From NCBI GenBank assembly GCA_964019335.1, contig OZ025670.1, positions 1 through 64,000 on the forward strand: a stretch of DNA of 64,000 nucleotides, given 5' to 3'. Origin of the DNA: Diplonema japonicum (taxonomy: Eukaryota; Euglenozoa; Diplonemea; Diplonemida; Diplonemidae). Positions 33,401 through 43,485 of the stretch are shown here, one piece after another. Position 1 is the stretch's first letter, and every line of letters starts with the position of its first letter. A model generated the notes under the pieces. The model was given only the letters and a program-made list of their open reading frames with translations, searched no databases and was not told where the DNA came from. Both the position numbers and the translations under genes were made by a program.

Positions 33401-34210
33401 ATGGAGCTAGAAGCTACGAAAGATGACATTCTCAACGAGAAGGATGCCATGGACATAGAGGTGAAGGAGCTCAAACGTGCTGCGGCGAAGGCAGTGGAAG
33501 ATGAAAACGAACTGAAATCGGTTCTCAAACGTGCCGTACAAAAGCATCATGCGTTTGTAGGACCAAGCCATTCGCCTTTGGCCATGGCAAGATCTTTGGT
33601 CACAGCAGCTGCTGCAGACAGCAAAGTGACAGATCTTGTCGAACCCATTCGGTCCCTGACAGTGGTGCTGGGGGTGCAGAACGATCTTGACCTTGGTGAG
33701 CAGGATGGTCTGGCGCATGCTGTCAATGTTGCAAGCAGCGCCGCGAGTGAGCTGCAAAAAGACATGGAGGACCTCCGGGACACGCTGGAAAGGTTGCAGA
33801 ATAGCCTCTTAAAAGAGAAGGAGAAGCGGAAACTGATGGTAGATGACGTGCAGAAGTCCAAAATGGGCGTCGAGCAGCTCACAAAGAACTGCAAGGAGAT
33901 TAAGGACATGAGTGACCGCAAGCTGGACGAAGCCTCTGATCGTGTGATAAGCATCAGCGACACATACCCCAAGCTAGAAGATGTTGCCACCAAGATAGTG
34001 ACTCTCATGCAAGACGTGCGGGGCTTCGTGACAGCTGTTGTCGAGGGCGCCATGCCTGACCATGGGCACGAGTATGGGGTGTTGCCGGCTGCTGTGCCGA
34101 GTACACCCCTGCCTACAAAGAAAAAAAGAGGCTCTGGTCAAAAATCGCATCGTGGCTCTTTGCAGCGCGGTTCCTTGCAGCGCCATTCCTTGCAGAAAGG
34201 CACATTGTAG
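27472..34210 (+). CDS. Giant WD40 / coiled-coil protein
   Basis: Join 27472-30525, 30563-32407, 32440-32574, 32609-34210, giving 2,211 residues; introns 37, 32 and 34 nt, all phase 0. After a basic, Ser-rich leader, residues about 45-375 form a WD40 propeller (YSGGSDWKIYEWD; SGSSDCGLRLWE; WSCGQDGHVLCWG). From about 400 to 2,050 it is coiled coil almost without break. The tail is very basic and ends in short repeats (GSLQRGSLQRHSLQKGTL). Proteins of this shape tether vesicles, centrosomal or flagellar structures. No specific orthologue is recognised. The exon joins all fall inside heptad sequence and keep the frame. Confidence 0.85.
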
Positions 34211-34321
34211 ATGATGCACTTAATTTCTGTAAAATATCAAATGTCTACGGCCGTTAACTTATTAGACTAATACCTACCCCTCGTCGTACAGGCCAGTAAG
34301 CACCACAGAACTACATGAACA

Positions 34322-36100
34322 ATGGCTGTCACGTGTGGTGACGATGTCGATCCTTTAAGTGAAGCGGTGAAAGAATGCCTTAAATACCTGTTCGAAACAG
34401 CAACAGCATTGACAAAATGTGAGGAAGGTGGCGAGCAGCTGGCTGTAAACGAGCATAATGTCTACTATGTCTCAGCTCCCACACGTAAGGGGATGGATGT
34501 GTTGGTCAAGGTCGGTGACCTTCTTCTGAAGAGTGTTGCTGCACTGAAGGGAGCAGTTGTCGATCAGATGCTTACGGTGCTAGAGTACACGAGAGATAAA
34601 GACACCCAGTTGCGACCCTCAACCCCTTCGCCTTGCGACGCTCCGAAGACTCCAGAGCCCCCCAGAGGCCCCCTCGTGCGCCATCGCAGCATGACGCCTA
34701 ACAGTGGCGGTGATTACCTCTCGTCTTACCTTTACCTTCATTTGAGAAGTCTTGTGCATCACGTTGGTGCAGGCTCTGCTTCCTTGTGGTTTGAAGGTAC
34801 TGGGATCAGTACGACAAGAAAGATCCTCAAACGAACGATCAGGTATCCGATCGAAGGTGGCCTGCACGACAGTCTATCAGTCAGCAATGGGGTTGGCGCG
34901 GTAGTTCTGCAGACAGGTGTTGCGGTGAACTTGAAGGCAACACAGTCATCAGCATTGTTCACACCGGAGACCGAACGGGCTGTTGGCCGCACGAATTCAC
35001 TACTCTGCTTCCCTCTCTGCAGGGCCGACTCCGCTTGCAATGGCGTCGTCTTTGTTTGCAATCGGCGCACAAAGGAAGGACTTTTCTCGAAGATAGATGA
35101 GATGGCCGTCCGCAACGCTGTGGAGTTGGTATCTGTCACAATGTCTTCGTATCATGCCTCGCTCTTCTATCGCAACGTTGACAAAAGCGTGATCCTCAGC
35201 GAGCACGACATACCCGACGAAATAGAATTCTCCGGACCTTCAGAAGAACTATTGCAAAGATTCAACAGCAGCAAAAAGGGTCAATTGATCTATCGCACTG
35301 GGTGCCGCCCTATGCATTTGTCGGGAAAAGAGACTATTACTGCAAAATCTGTGATGATGGACGGTTCGAACCTCAGTGACCTATCGCAACAGCTGAACTG
35401 GGTGGAAATGATGTGGAGGACCTCACTTGATGAAAACTCTGTACTACATTCAGAGTGCAGGTGGTGGCAGGGCAGAGTCGCAGAAGCGACTGCTAAAGTG
35501 CGATGGTTGCAGAAACAAATGGAGAGAGCACAGCGGACAACCGACCTGGGCTCCGTGAAGCACATCCTCTCACAACTCCCACCGGAGCCTAGGACATTGC
35601 AAGATAAACCCAATACGGAAAAGATACGGTGTTACACACAGCACAATCTGAATGAGTTCGATGCCATTTCAAATACTTGGAACGCGGCACTTGGATTGCC
35701 GACTGAAGACAAGAGCATTCAGACCGACAGGCTTCCCACGCGGTTGTCCAGAAAAAAAACGCGCAAATTGACTTTCGGCTACTTTGCTTCCACCACGGGA
35801 TCGATCGCTAGTCCACCTCTTTCCATGAACTCTAGCGCAGTACCCCCAACTTTGCCGGAAGGTACCACGGAGCGTGTGTCCATGCCAAGGCAAACACCTT
35901 TGCGCATCCCCCGCCACCCTACTCTCGATTTTGCTTCGAGACAAGAAACAAGCTCAGCTGCTGACATACGGCAAAGTTCCTTTGAGCTCACGAAGTACGA
36001 CAGACAAGAATTGGGGAACCTTGAGTCTCCTTTCTACACTGGCTCGGAGCTAACATTTCTGGCAAATAGAGCTAGCTTTCCAACTAGCACTGCCAAGTAA
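34322..36100 (+). CDS. GAF-domain protein
   Basis: 592 residues, one exon. Residues about 150-285 follow the GAF fold: GVGAVVLQTGVAVNLKA, LLCFPLCR, then GVVFVCNR and FSKIDEMAVRN. This is typical of small-ligand or cyclic-nucleotide sensing domains. A helical N-terminus (1-95) and a coiled-coil-like segment (about 370-410) flank it. DKSIQTDRL near 465 resembles the short SxQTD motif frequent in ciliary coiled-coil proteins. No output enzyme domain is attached. Its acceptor is either GTACAG (34291) or CACCACAG (34308). Confidence 0.7.
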   Translation: MAVTCGDDVDPLSEAVKECLKYLFETATALTKCEEGGEQLAVNEHNVYYVSAPTRKGMDVLVKVGDLLLKSVAALKGAVVDQMLTVLEYTRDKDTQLRPSTPSPCDAPKTPEPPRGPLVRHRSMTPNSGGDYLSSYLYLHLRSLVHHVGAGSASLWFEGTGISTTRKILKRTIRYPIEGGLHDSLSVSNGVGAVVLQTGVAVNLKATQSSALFTPETERAVGRTNSLLCFPLCRADSACNGVVFVCNRRTKEGLFSKIDEMAVRNAVELVSVTMSSYHASLFYRNVDKSVILSEHDIPDEIEFSGPSEELLQRFNSSKKGQLIYRTGCRPMHLSGKETITAKSVMMDGSNLSDLSQQLNWVEMMWRTSLDENSVLHSECRWWQGRVAEATAKVRWLQKQMERAQRTTDLGSVKHILSQLPPEPRTLQDKPNTEKIRCYTQHNLNEFDAISNTWNAALGLPTEDKSIQTDRLPTRLSRKKTRKLTFGYFASTTGSIASPPLSMNSSAVPPTLPEGTTERVSMPRQTPLRIPRHPTLDFASRQETSSAADIRQSSFELTKYDRQELGNLESPFYTGSELTFLANRASFPTSTAK

Positions 36101-36118
36101 CTTTCTCTTCTCTTCTTG

Positions 36119-37543
36119 ATGTCTGATCACATGGTCGATAAAGGAAATATGAACAAATATGTCGGTCCCATGATGTATATTGCGGGCTGGCTCACGTGGG
36201 CATGGTTCATCGTGATGCTAGTACAATTTCCTCCTGAGAAAGGTGCGCCGTGGTCGGAGTTGTGGCAACATGTTGTTGGATGGTGTGCTGTGTTGCTGGT
36301 GTTTTCATTTGGATATCTAGTCCCTATCCCAGCACCTTTGGGGTCCGGTATTGTCTTGCTGCCCTTCCCCGATGCTTTGGTACAGAGCCACACTGAACTC
36401 ATCATTGTCGTGTTCCCCATAATTTTCTTCAGCTTGTACCTCAGCGGTCGGTGGGGTGTGTGGTACTGCTGGTCATGGTACCAGTTAGCCGTGATATGCC
36501 ACGTGGCTAAGAAATGTATTCAGAAAAAGGCATCCGACCGCTTGATGAGGGAAGCAAAAGAAGCCCATAGTCAACTAGGGACTTGGATAGACGCCGAGCT
36601 CGTGGAGCCGCCCTCAGAGCCTGTTGTCGCACAGCTGCCGTTCCTTGGAAGAGGTGCTTTGGTTCTTTCAATGCATCATTTCTTGACCGAAGTGAAAGTA
36701 GATGTGAAATCCAACAATGGCTGCAGGGCATCGCGGCAGATAGTGATGGACATATGGCGCCGCGATACTGACATCGAAGTTAAGCGGCCAGTGCTGTTTT
36801 TCATCCACGGAGGCGCGTGGGTGGCAGGTAACCACAGGAGACATGCTGTCGTAGGCTTCATTTACAGGATGCTTCACCGTGGGTGGATCGTCGTGTCCTG
36901 TAGTTATAGAAAGAATAAGTGGCCTGTCCATATCCTGGACTGTGCTGAAGGACTTCGCTGGGTACACGACAACATCGAAGGATATGGGGGCAGTGTTGAA
37001 AAGGGCATCACGATGTGTGGTGCAAGTGCGGGGGGGCAGCTTGCTGCCATGATAACAGCGGTCGCCTGTTCCCAACGAAATTGCCCGACAGAGCTCCATG
37101 ACATGTATCTGAGAGTTAAAGATATTAAGATACGGGCTTTCCTCGGCTGGTACCCTGCTCTAGATCCGAAAGATGATTGCCGCGCTGGTGTTTCATGGCC
37201 GTCATGTATCAGTAAGGAGTCTCTGATGGAGTGGTTCTTCAGGATTCTTGTCAAGCCTAGTTACGGGTGGGAATCAGTTCAGCCCACGTGGTTGGTCACG
37301 CAAGGACAGTGCGACACTTTCCCACCTTGCTTGATCCTGCATGGTACCCACGACAGCGTGGTGCCTTATGGCCACTCTTTATTCTTCCTATCGGAGCTAC
37401 GTACTGTTCGTAGGCACCCTGACGACGTCCTCCTTCCAATGCATTACATCAGACACACATATGAGCTGTGTCCTTCACCTGTTCTCGACACTTCAATAAC
37501 AGTAGCCGCAGCGTGGCTCGCGCTCATAAATTCCAGAGATTAA
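36119..37543 (+). CDS. Membrane-anchored alpha/beta hydrolase (HSL-type esterase)
   Basis: 474 residues, one exon. Three hydrophobic segments lie in residues 14-135 (IAGWLTWAWFIVMLV; VVGWCAVLLVFSFGYLV; LIIVVFPIIFFSLYL). The rest is an alpha/beta hydrolase with the oxyanion motif HGGAW (from His230), the nucleophile elbow GASAGG (Ser303), and a late HGTHDSVVP segment carrying the likely acid. The pattern matches the hormone-sensitive-lipase/carboxylesterase group, with isoprenylcysteine methylesterase-like layout (membrane part plus HGG). Likely reaction: hydrolysis of a lipid or prenyl-protein ester. It starts only 18 bases after the upstream stop. An ATG at 36119 or 36149 could serve. Confidence 0.82.
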   Translation: MSDHMVDKGNMNKYVGPMMYIAGWLTWAWFIVMLVQFPPEKGAPWSELWQHVVGWCAVLLVFSFGYLVPIPAPLGSGIVLLPFPDALVQSHTELIIVVFPIIFFSLYLSGRWGVWYCWSWYQLAVICHVAKKCIQKKASDRLMREAKEAHSQLGTWIDAELVEPPSEPVVAQLPFLGRGALVLSMHHFLTEVKVDVKSNNGCRASRQIVMDIWRRDTDIEVKRPVLFFIHGGAWVAGNHRRHAVVGFIYRMLHRGWIVVSCSYRKNKWPVHILDCAEGLRWVHDNIEGYGGSVEKGITMCGASAGGQLAAMITAVACSQRNCPTELHDMYLRVKDIKIRAFLGWYPALDPKDDCRAGVSWPSCISKESLMEWFFRILVKPSYGWESVQPTWLVTQGQCDTFPPCLILHGTHDSVVPYGHSLFFLSELRTVRRHPDDVLLPMHYIRHTYELCPSPVLDTSITVAAAWLALINSRD

Positions 37544-37665
37544 TTCCTTCTTAGCTTCTTTTGTTCACCGTTTTTCAGGTGTTCTAGCCACCGTTGTTCC
37601 TCAGAGATATTTCGAAAGTGGTACCCCGAGACAAACAAATATCAAGCAAGCACGCAGGTAATAAT

Positions 37666-38868
37666 ATGCTTGAGCACCCCCAAGAAAGCAATAGTTACAC
37701 CAGCTACTATGAACCGGGGATGAACGTTGTTGCACCGCCAGATGTAGTCGGGATCTTGCCGCCTGCAGTACCGTATGCAACTCCTTTGTCACCAAAGCGT
37801 CCTCCTGTTGCGCCCATAAGCTTCTCGATACCCCAAGAATACATAATGTCAATCCAATCGCCCCCGCCTTCAGCCACCACACGGGATGCCAACCTGCCGC
37901 CTCGGTTGGGTTTGGAGATCAGTACATTACGTGCAAATCACTCTTTACCGCAGACACCCTTCCCCGTGCACGCAGACACTCTTTCCCAGGCACCCACACA
38001 GCTGGCAAGTGTCGATGAAGTACTGTATGAAATCGAAGAAGTGGAACGCAAGAAGTTCGCAGCACTACAGCAAAAGGAACAACTAGCGCAGATGGAAACA
38101 CACGCACAGACCCTAGCCGAAATGCAAGACCCACGAGAGGCAGAACTAGCTTCGTTATCTTTCGAGAACATGCAGGAAGACCCGAACCATCCACAGCCGC
38201 TGGCCCCTTTGAAGAGATCCACATCCATCGTCATCGTCAAGCCCGATGCCAGAACGTCACTGGGCTTGGAATTCGCTAGTGAGTCACCACTAATCTTGAA
38301 GTCAGTCTCAAAGGGGTCACCAGCTGCAATGTCAGGCGTGGAAGTGTTTAACGGGAGGTGTCTGCAGGCAATCAACAACAACCCTGTGTTCACAGTGCAC
38401 GAATTGAGAAGATACGCGGAAGGCAACCCGAGGATTTGTCTGACTTTTTCAGATGAAGTTTTTCTGAGTGCGCACATCTACCAACCGCTGGAACCGAGCC
38501 AAACACGAGGGCGCACCCAGAGCTGGGACCAAGGACTACCTCGGCAACAGGATGTTGACGTACTTTCACCTGAGATAAGTGCCAAGTTAATCCATCAAGA
38601 AATATCCGGCAGGCAACGGGCAAAGGACGGAGAAGCCATGGCATGGGTGGCTTTGATGGGTAAAATTGTTTCTGAAGCGAGAACCCTCAGTGTGTACAAG
38701 AGGGAATCAAGAGAGCATGCCTTGTTTCCACGAGAACGACTACCAGATGTTGTTCCCAGAAACCCACTTAATTCTGCAAGAGACTTGTCACCGACAAGAC
38801 CACAGCAGCCGAGTTGGGTACGCATCCAGGACAACAACATCGAGAACGTGATGTGGATGCAGCAATGA
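37666..38868 (+). CDS. PDZ-domain protein
   Basis: 400 residues, one exon. The N-terminal 130 residues are proline-rich. A short coiled coil (EVERKKFAALQQKEQLAQM) follows, then a PDZ-like domain at about 185-265: TSLGLEF in the place of the GLGF loop, ILKSVSKGSPAAMSGV, and GRCLQAINNNPV. PDZ domains bind C-terminal peptides, so it is probably an adaptor. The frame is open upstream to 37594 but the first ATG is 37666, nine bases after CACGCAG. The C-terminal part has no recognised domain. Confidence 0.75.
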   Translation: MLEHPQESNSYTSYYEPGMNVVAPPDVVGILPPAVPYATPLSPKRPPVAPISFSIPQEYIMSIQSPPPSATTRDANLPPRLGLEISTLRANHSLPQTPFPVHADTLSQAPTQLASVDEVLYEIEEVERKKFAALQQKEQLAQMETHAQTLAEMQDPREAELASLSFENMQEDPNHPQPLAPLKRSTSIVIVKPDARTSLGLEFASESPLILKSVSKGSPAAMSGVEVFNGRCLQAINNNPVFTVHELRRYAEGNPRICLTFSDEVFLSAHIYQPLEPSQTRGRTQSWDQGLPRQQDVDVLSPEISAKLIHQEISGRQRAKDGEAMAWVALMGKIVSEARTLSVYKRESREHALFPRERLPDVVPRNPLNSARDLSPTRPQQPSWVRIQDNNIENVMWMQQ

Positions 38869-38940
38869 TGTATGGATGGTAGATTTGTATTGTAATGAAC
38901 CAGTTTGTTGCCACACACTCACTCACACTATCTCAGAACA

Positions 38941-40113
38941 ATGGTGCTATCAGAGCGGAATTTTGAGGAGGCGTTACGCAGCATACGGAGATATGGAAAG
39001 AAGGAAATGAACTACAAGAAGCTAGGGAAAGCGTTGCCTGGCGATCTAGGCCTCGATGTGACGAAGTGGGCCGAGGAAGGGGTGCGTGAGTCCGAACCGG
39101 TACACCCTCTTGCAAAACAGTACCAATTTAACGACGGGGTAGGCCAGGGAATGCAAGTGAATACTCTGAATATTGAAGACACAGGAGAGGGACACGAACG
39201 GCGTGAATGGCTATTTGTGGGAATGGCACAAGCGAATATCCCAGAATGGTCGCGGCAGAATGTAGGGGGCTTGGTACTGAAAGATCTAGCTGACCAATGC
39301 AACGCAAAGTGGAAACGCTACAAGAATGGCTACCAATGCGTGCTGAGCAAAGAGCACTGGTACACCCCGTCCCCGCAAAAGAAGTTCCTCAACAGGTATT
39401 ATGCTGACCAGCAAGCAGAAGTCCTCAAAAGGATAATTACGCAACAGCACCCCAAAGCAGTCCTTTGGGTGCCAGCATGCCCTGTGGAAGAGGTCCCTTC
39501 AGCACTTATGAACTTCATGTACAAGGAGCGCTTCCACCCAAGCAGAATAATCTTCGTATCTGGCGACCGACAATACCCAGTGGGAAAGTGCCAGTACAGG
39601 TCAAACAATGGGAGGGACATAACGTTTTTAAGCGGTATCTCGAAGAAAGACAAACTTCCCATCCCCAAGTCTTTTGACATTCATGGATATAAACAAGTAA
39701 AAAAGCAGCTGGGTCACACACGTGCCCTACGTGTGGGCGTGGGCGATCACGTTCCTGACGACCCGTTTGTCGTCTTTTCCGAGAAAGAGAGGAACTTCGT
39801 TTCGGAGTACCAGTTCCCTGTTATCCACAATGCACTGTTCCTCTTCGCCTCGGGGTTAACGGGGAAAGCACAAGAAACCCTGCAGAAGGATATCGACATG
39901 ACACGGAAACACATGGAAGACGTGGAGCAATCGCATGTCACTAGCCAATATGAAATCGACAGCGACGATGCATCTGGCCACACCGAAGTGCTGCTTCAGA
40001 GGCAACGAGACAGGGAAGCTCTCTCCCAATTGGAGGTGCGACAGGAGGAAACAGTGCGCAAGTCTGCTTTAGGGCGGTTTATGCGCAAGCGAGAACTTGC
40101 ATCGAAAACTTGA
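38941..40113 (+). CDS. Hypothetical protein, 390 residues
   Basis: One exon. The middle (about 150-310) looks globular, with alternating strands (KAVLWVPACPVEEVP; SRIIFVSGDRQYPVG; FPVIHNALFLFASG), and the C-terminal 80 residues are charged helix. No family is recognised and no catalytic motif stands out. The start is four bases after CACACTATCTCAG, and upstream there is only a 72-base spacer. Codon use and intactness argue that it is real. Confidence 0.65.
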   Translation: MVLSERNFEEALRSIRRYGKKEMNYKKLGKALPGDLGLDVTKWAEEGVRESEPVHPLAKQYQFNDGVGQGMQVNTLNIEDTGEGHERREWLFVGMAQANIPEWSRQNVGGLVLKDLADQCNAKWKRYKNGYQCVLSKEHWYTPSPQKKFLNRYYADQQAEVLKRIITQQHPKAVLWVPACPVEEVPSALMNFMYKERFHPSRIIFVSGDRQYPVGKCQYRSNNGRDITFLSGISKKDKLPIPKSFDIHGYKQVKKQLGHTRALRVGVGDHVPDDPFVVFSEKERNFVSEYQFPVIHNALFLFASGLTGKAQETLQKDIDMTRKHMEDVEQSHVTSQYEIDSDDASGHTEVLLQRQRDREALSQLEVRQEETVRKSALGRFMRKRELASKT

Positions 40114-40186
40114 CACAACCTATGCCTGTTGGCATGGCTGTATATTCCTCATATTATTTACCTGCAGCTATGAACACACAGGAGGG

Positions 40187-41394
40187 ATGGGTCTCTCTTT
40201 CTCCTCAAGGCGAAAGGGGAGTACAGAAGACATCACACAATCACAGTTACCAGATGCAGACGAATCGGCCACACAGAACGCGCATTATGAGGTGCCAGTC
40301 AGTGTCACGGAGACGAAGTCCTTGCTCTTCTACGGCAAAGCAAGCCCCCTTAGCTATGCGATAGAGAAGTCGGAAGTAATCCCCATCACAATGGTCATCC
40401 TACAGGCCGAGCGACAGGCGCGGGATGTCATCATAGCAAGGGAACAGGGCAACCTTGACCTTGTAAGGAATGAGTACCGCAAGACACTCGACAGCGTGCT
40501 GGTGAGAGAGAGAAACAGGGGGAGCCTGACTGATGTACTGCCGATCGTGTTTGACTATCTGCCCCTTCTGTCTGTCATGCCGCTGGGCAGGGTGTGCAGG
40601 GAATGGCGAGGATACTTGGGCCCCAATGGCATCAATTACATTGTTTACACATTTGGCGCCTTCTTGAACAAAGGCAGCAACCGAGCACCGTTGCAGTTCA
40701 CGAGACGTGGCCTCACTGAGATCACGATGGGTGTCATGTGGCAGGAGAGTGGTAAAGAGCTGGGGGCGACAGTAAGGGTAGCGGACGTGGAGAGGGTGAA
40801 GGAGGCACAAGGAAGTGACATCAGTGGTGGAAGTACATGGGTCCAGTATTGCGAAAAATTCGGAAGAGTAGAAGACTTTGTGAGTGATGACTTGGAGGTG
40901 GTGTTCCCTGATGGCGAACGGCGCTGGTTTGCGATGAAAGCTTTGGAGGGGTCGAAGAGGGAGCGGTGGATCGTAAGGATCCCGCCTGGGCCGTATTGGA
41001 TCGAGATGTGGGTCATGGGCAGCATTGTACAGCTTGTCACTGTCCTCAAGGAGCTCCACACTCCGAGCACCGACTCCATGCCGTGGACCCTCCAGCCTGT
41101 GTGGCCAATGAAAACTCTAAAATGTGAACAAGTTGCGCTTGATCATGAGACTTTCTACATAAAGGCTCCCAACACAGGACAAGAACCTTGGCAAGCTTTG
41201 GGGCCCCAGAGCGGAATCACAAACTACACAGTCGTACTAGGCAAGCCTTTGGTGCCTGAAATATTATTTGGGTATGCGAAGTCCCTTCTACGGAACTCAC
41301 ACACAGGCATGCGACACCCCAGCGGTCCATGACACCCACAGCAAAGCTCCTCGACACTGTGACGCACATCGAGTCGCACTTCATCAAACAGTGA
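40187..41394 (+). CDS. F-box-like protein with possible N-myristoylation
   Basis: Join 40187-41271 and 41307-41394, giving 390 residues. Without removal of the 35-nt intron (GTATGC...ACACAG) the frame ends early at 41332; with it the protein ends HIESHFIKQ. It begins MGLSFSSRRKGS, an N-myristoylation-like start with a basic cluster. Around 125-165, DVLPIVFDYLPLLSVMPLGR followed by VCREW matches the F-box pattern (LP, LP, VCRxW), which binds Skp1 in SCF ubiquitin ligases. The rest, with WVQYCEKFGR and PPGPYWIEMWV, could be a substrate-binding domain but is unassigned. Confidence 0.68.
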
Positions 41395-41683
41395 TGTTTG
41401 CATTACTAAAGTACTGGTTCGCAGAAGCCACCCTGTTCGAGCAATGATATTTATCAACTTTGCCACTAGGGCTCGACACCGAGAAGTACAAGCGAGAAAT
41501 GAATGTGGAACCCATTCCTGACTTCCAAATTTTTAAACAAAAAAGAGATTGAAGATGCAACCAATGGCGAGGGGAGAGGATAACGTTTTATTTTTGTCTT
41601 TTACATGGACCTTGACTGCGTCTAGAAGTTTTGCCCCCTTTTTACCTTCTTTCCTTCCGAAAAGCGGACAAGAGACATGCGCC

Positions 41684-41842
41684 ATGGGAGTGGACAGTAG
41701 GCGACCGTATCGAAGTAGTTACCCATACCGACCCCTGTATTACGAGCGCAGTCTCTTCAAGCTGATAGAAGAGACAGGTCCGAGGCACAGTGTCCTTCGT
41801 CTCAATGGAGGGCCACTGAATCACAGAAGCTACGGGAGTTGA
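41684..41842 (+). CDS. Possible small protein (52 residues)
   Basis: A short frame, MGVDSRRPYRSSYPYRPLYY and on, which is Tyr/Arg-rich and again begins with Met-Gly. An acceptor-like CCTTCTTTCCTTCCGAAAAG ends 19 bases upstream. An earlier ATG at 41676 opens a seven-codon frame. It lies in a stretch otherwise free of genes. It may be real or chance. Confidence 0.3.
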   Translation: MGVDSRRPYRSSYPYRPLYYERSLFKLIEETGPRHSVLRLNGGPLNHRSYGS

Positions 41843-42156
41843 AAGGGCATACAGGACAGAGTGTGGCACAAGCTATGCTCCAGAAGGGGACCATTAGTAG
41901 ATAGAAACCCGCACCAGGTGAGTCACATTGCCTTCTACATTGACTTGTACTTTTGCGAATGCCGCCTCTTTGTGCACCTTTTCGTTTCGTTTTGTTACCC
42001 CCTTCCCTTCCTTTCTTTTAGCTTAATCTTTATAGCGGGTCTAAGAGTACCGTGCTAGCAGAGGATTTTACCTTAGTTGATTCTAGTGGCCACCCATACC
42101 AGAAGTTAACCACCACAGACAGGGGGGGTGTCAACTGACAGGTGCCGTAGGGCGTC
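41843..42156 (+). other. Spacer, no gene seen
   Basis: T/C-rich sequence (41970-42020) and several AG sites. No frame with protein-like composition. Confidence 0.5.
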
Positions 42157-43431
42157 ATGGCTGTGACGAGGAATACGGTGAACCAGGCGGTTGCACTGCT
42201 GGTGTTTTTGTATGTACGTGCACCCACCTAATGCACACACAGGGTGCTTTTCTACTACGCTTGGAGCAAAGACATGTTGTTCAAGCCTGATCCAGCTATC
42301 CCTATTAAAGGAGCCAAGCCAAGAAAGGACCGGGCTGTGGACATGTACGCCTTCCCCACTTTGCCTTCCTTTTACGCTTCAGCCGACAAAGCTGACGAGT
42401 TGCAGCATCTCTACGAAACTGACAAGGACGCTATGCAACTTGCAAGGCGCATGGCACAGGTGTACAGCAAACACTATGCGCCTGATAAACCAGAGCACCC
42501 ACTCTTCATGGACGTGGCGAGCCCTTGGAGCACGTGGGGTGTCTACATGGCGGCTATGGGGATGAAGTCGAGCATCCTGCAGCCACGGTATGGGTTATCC
42601 ACTCCTGTAGACTTACTACTAGAACATCCCACTACCGGAGGGTAGATGCAGCACTATCATTTGGGAAACTCACCAAACATGGGAGACTGTCGAGGAAGGC
42701 TCTTTCCGATAAGAGGCAGCCCATTGGTTACGACACCACAAAGAATATATGGCTGTCCGTGGGGTCACGGTATGCAGTGCACATCGCACATGAACTCACA
42801 CGCAAACGCACGCACAGGGTGGCGAAAGGTGAAGATATCGACGTGACAACGACAGTCGAGTATCAGGATGAGATGGGCCGCTCCGTGGCCTTTATGGTGC
42901 ACATTGGCACAGAAGCTAAGCTGTTGCCTTCTCTGAAAGGGGCAACCAACCCCAACTTTGTGCGGTATGGAGGCAGGAATAAAAAAGCACGATCACAGGC
43001 CCAAAGCACTGCTGGTAGACGTGGCCTCAAGGGGCAATGCTGTTGTCGACTACACACAAGAGAACACTGGTAAGCACCTCGACGACCTTCTGGCTGTTGG
43101 GGTGCAGCTGCAAAACGAAGGCTTCTCCATGAAGCTTGTTCCCCAAAAGGAGTGCCCTGTGAACACAACAGCCTACACAAATGAAACCTTTCTGGAACAC
43201 AATGTTCTGAAGGTGCTCGACTCTCAGCAGGCTGACCTTCTGAAGCAGCTTTATGCACTTGCCACAACCCCTAACCCACAGCCAATGTGCCGTGTGATGT
43301 GGCTGAAACAGGCAGATTTCGAAAAATCAACCCCTCCTTTTGTGTTTCTTACCTTTGTAGGTCTCAAACTTCTCTGCGTGTTGTTTATGTGCTACAGAAA
43401 AAAGAAGAAAGCAGTTTCTAGAAGCTTATAG
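42157..43431 (+). CDS. Two-membrane-segment protein, five exons
   Basis: Join 42157-42209, 42243-42587, 42623-42769, 42818-42964, 42999-43431, giving 374 residues; introns 33, 35, 48 and 34 nt. It is the most intron-rich gene here. The third intron is in frame and could be retained. A hydrophobic segment near the N-terminus (AVALLVFLVLFYYAW) and another at the C-terminus (FVFLTFVGLKLLCVLFMCY) followed by YRKKKKAVSRSL flank a soluble domain. The basic tail resembles a KKxx-like ER or cytosolic anchor signal. The middle is mixed alpha/beta with no recognised family. A TMEM231-like topology came to mind, but the sequence did not convince. Confidence 0.65.
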
Positions 43432-43485
43432 TTCCCGCCTTCATTTCGGTAACATCCACAGCGTACCATTCTTTTAGGATATGTT

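Noticed and set aside
40187-41332. F-box-like protein ending at 41332
   Set aside because: The last 20 codons contain a typical 35-nt intron. Splicing gives a longer and more natural C-terminus ending at 41394.
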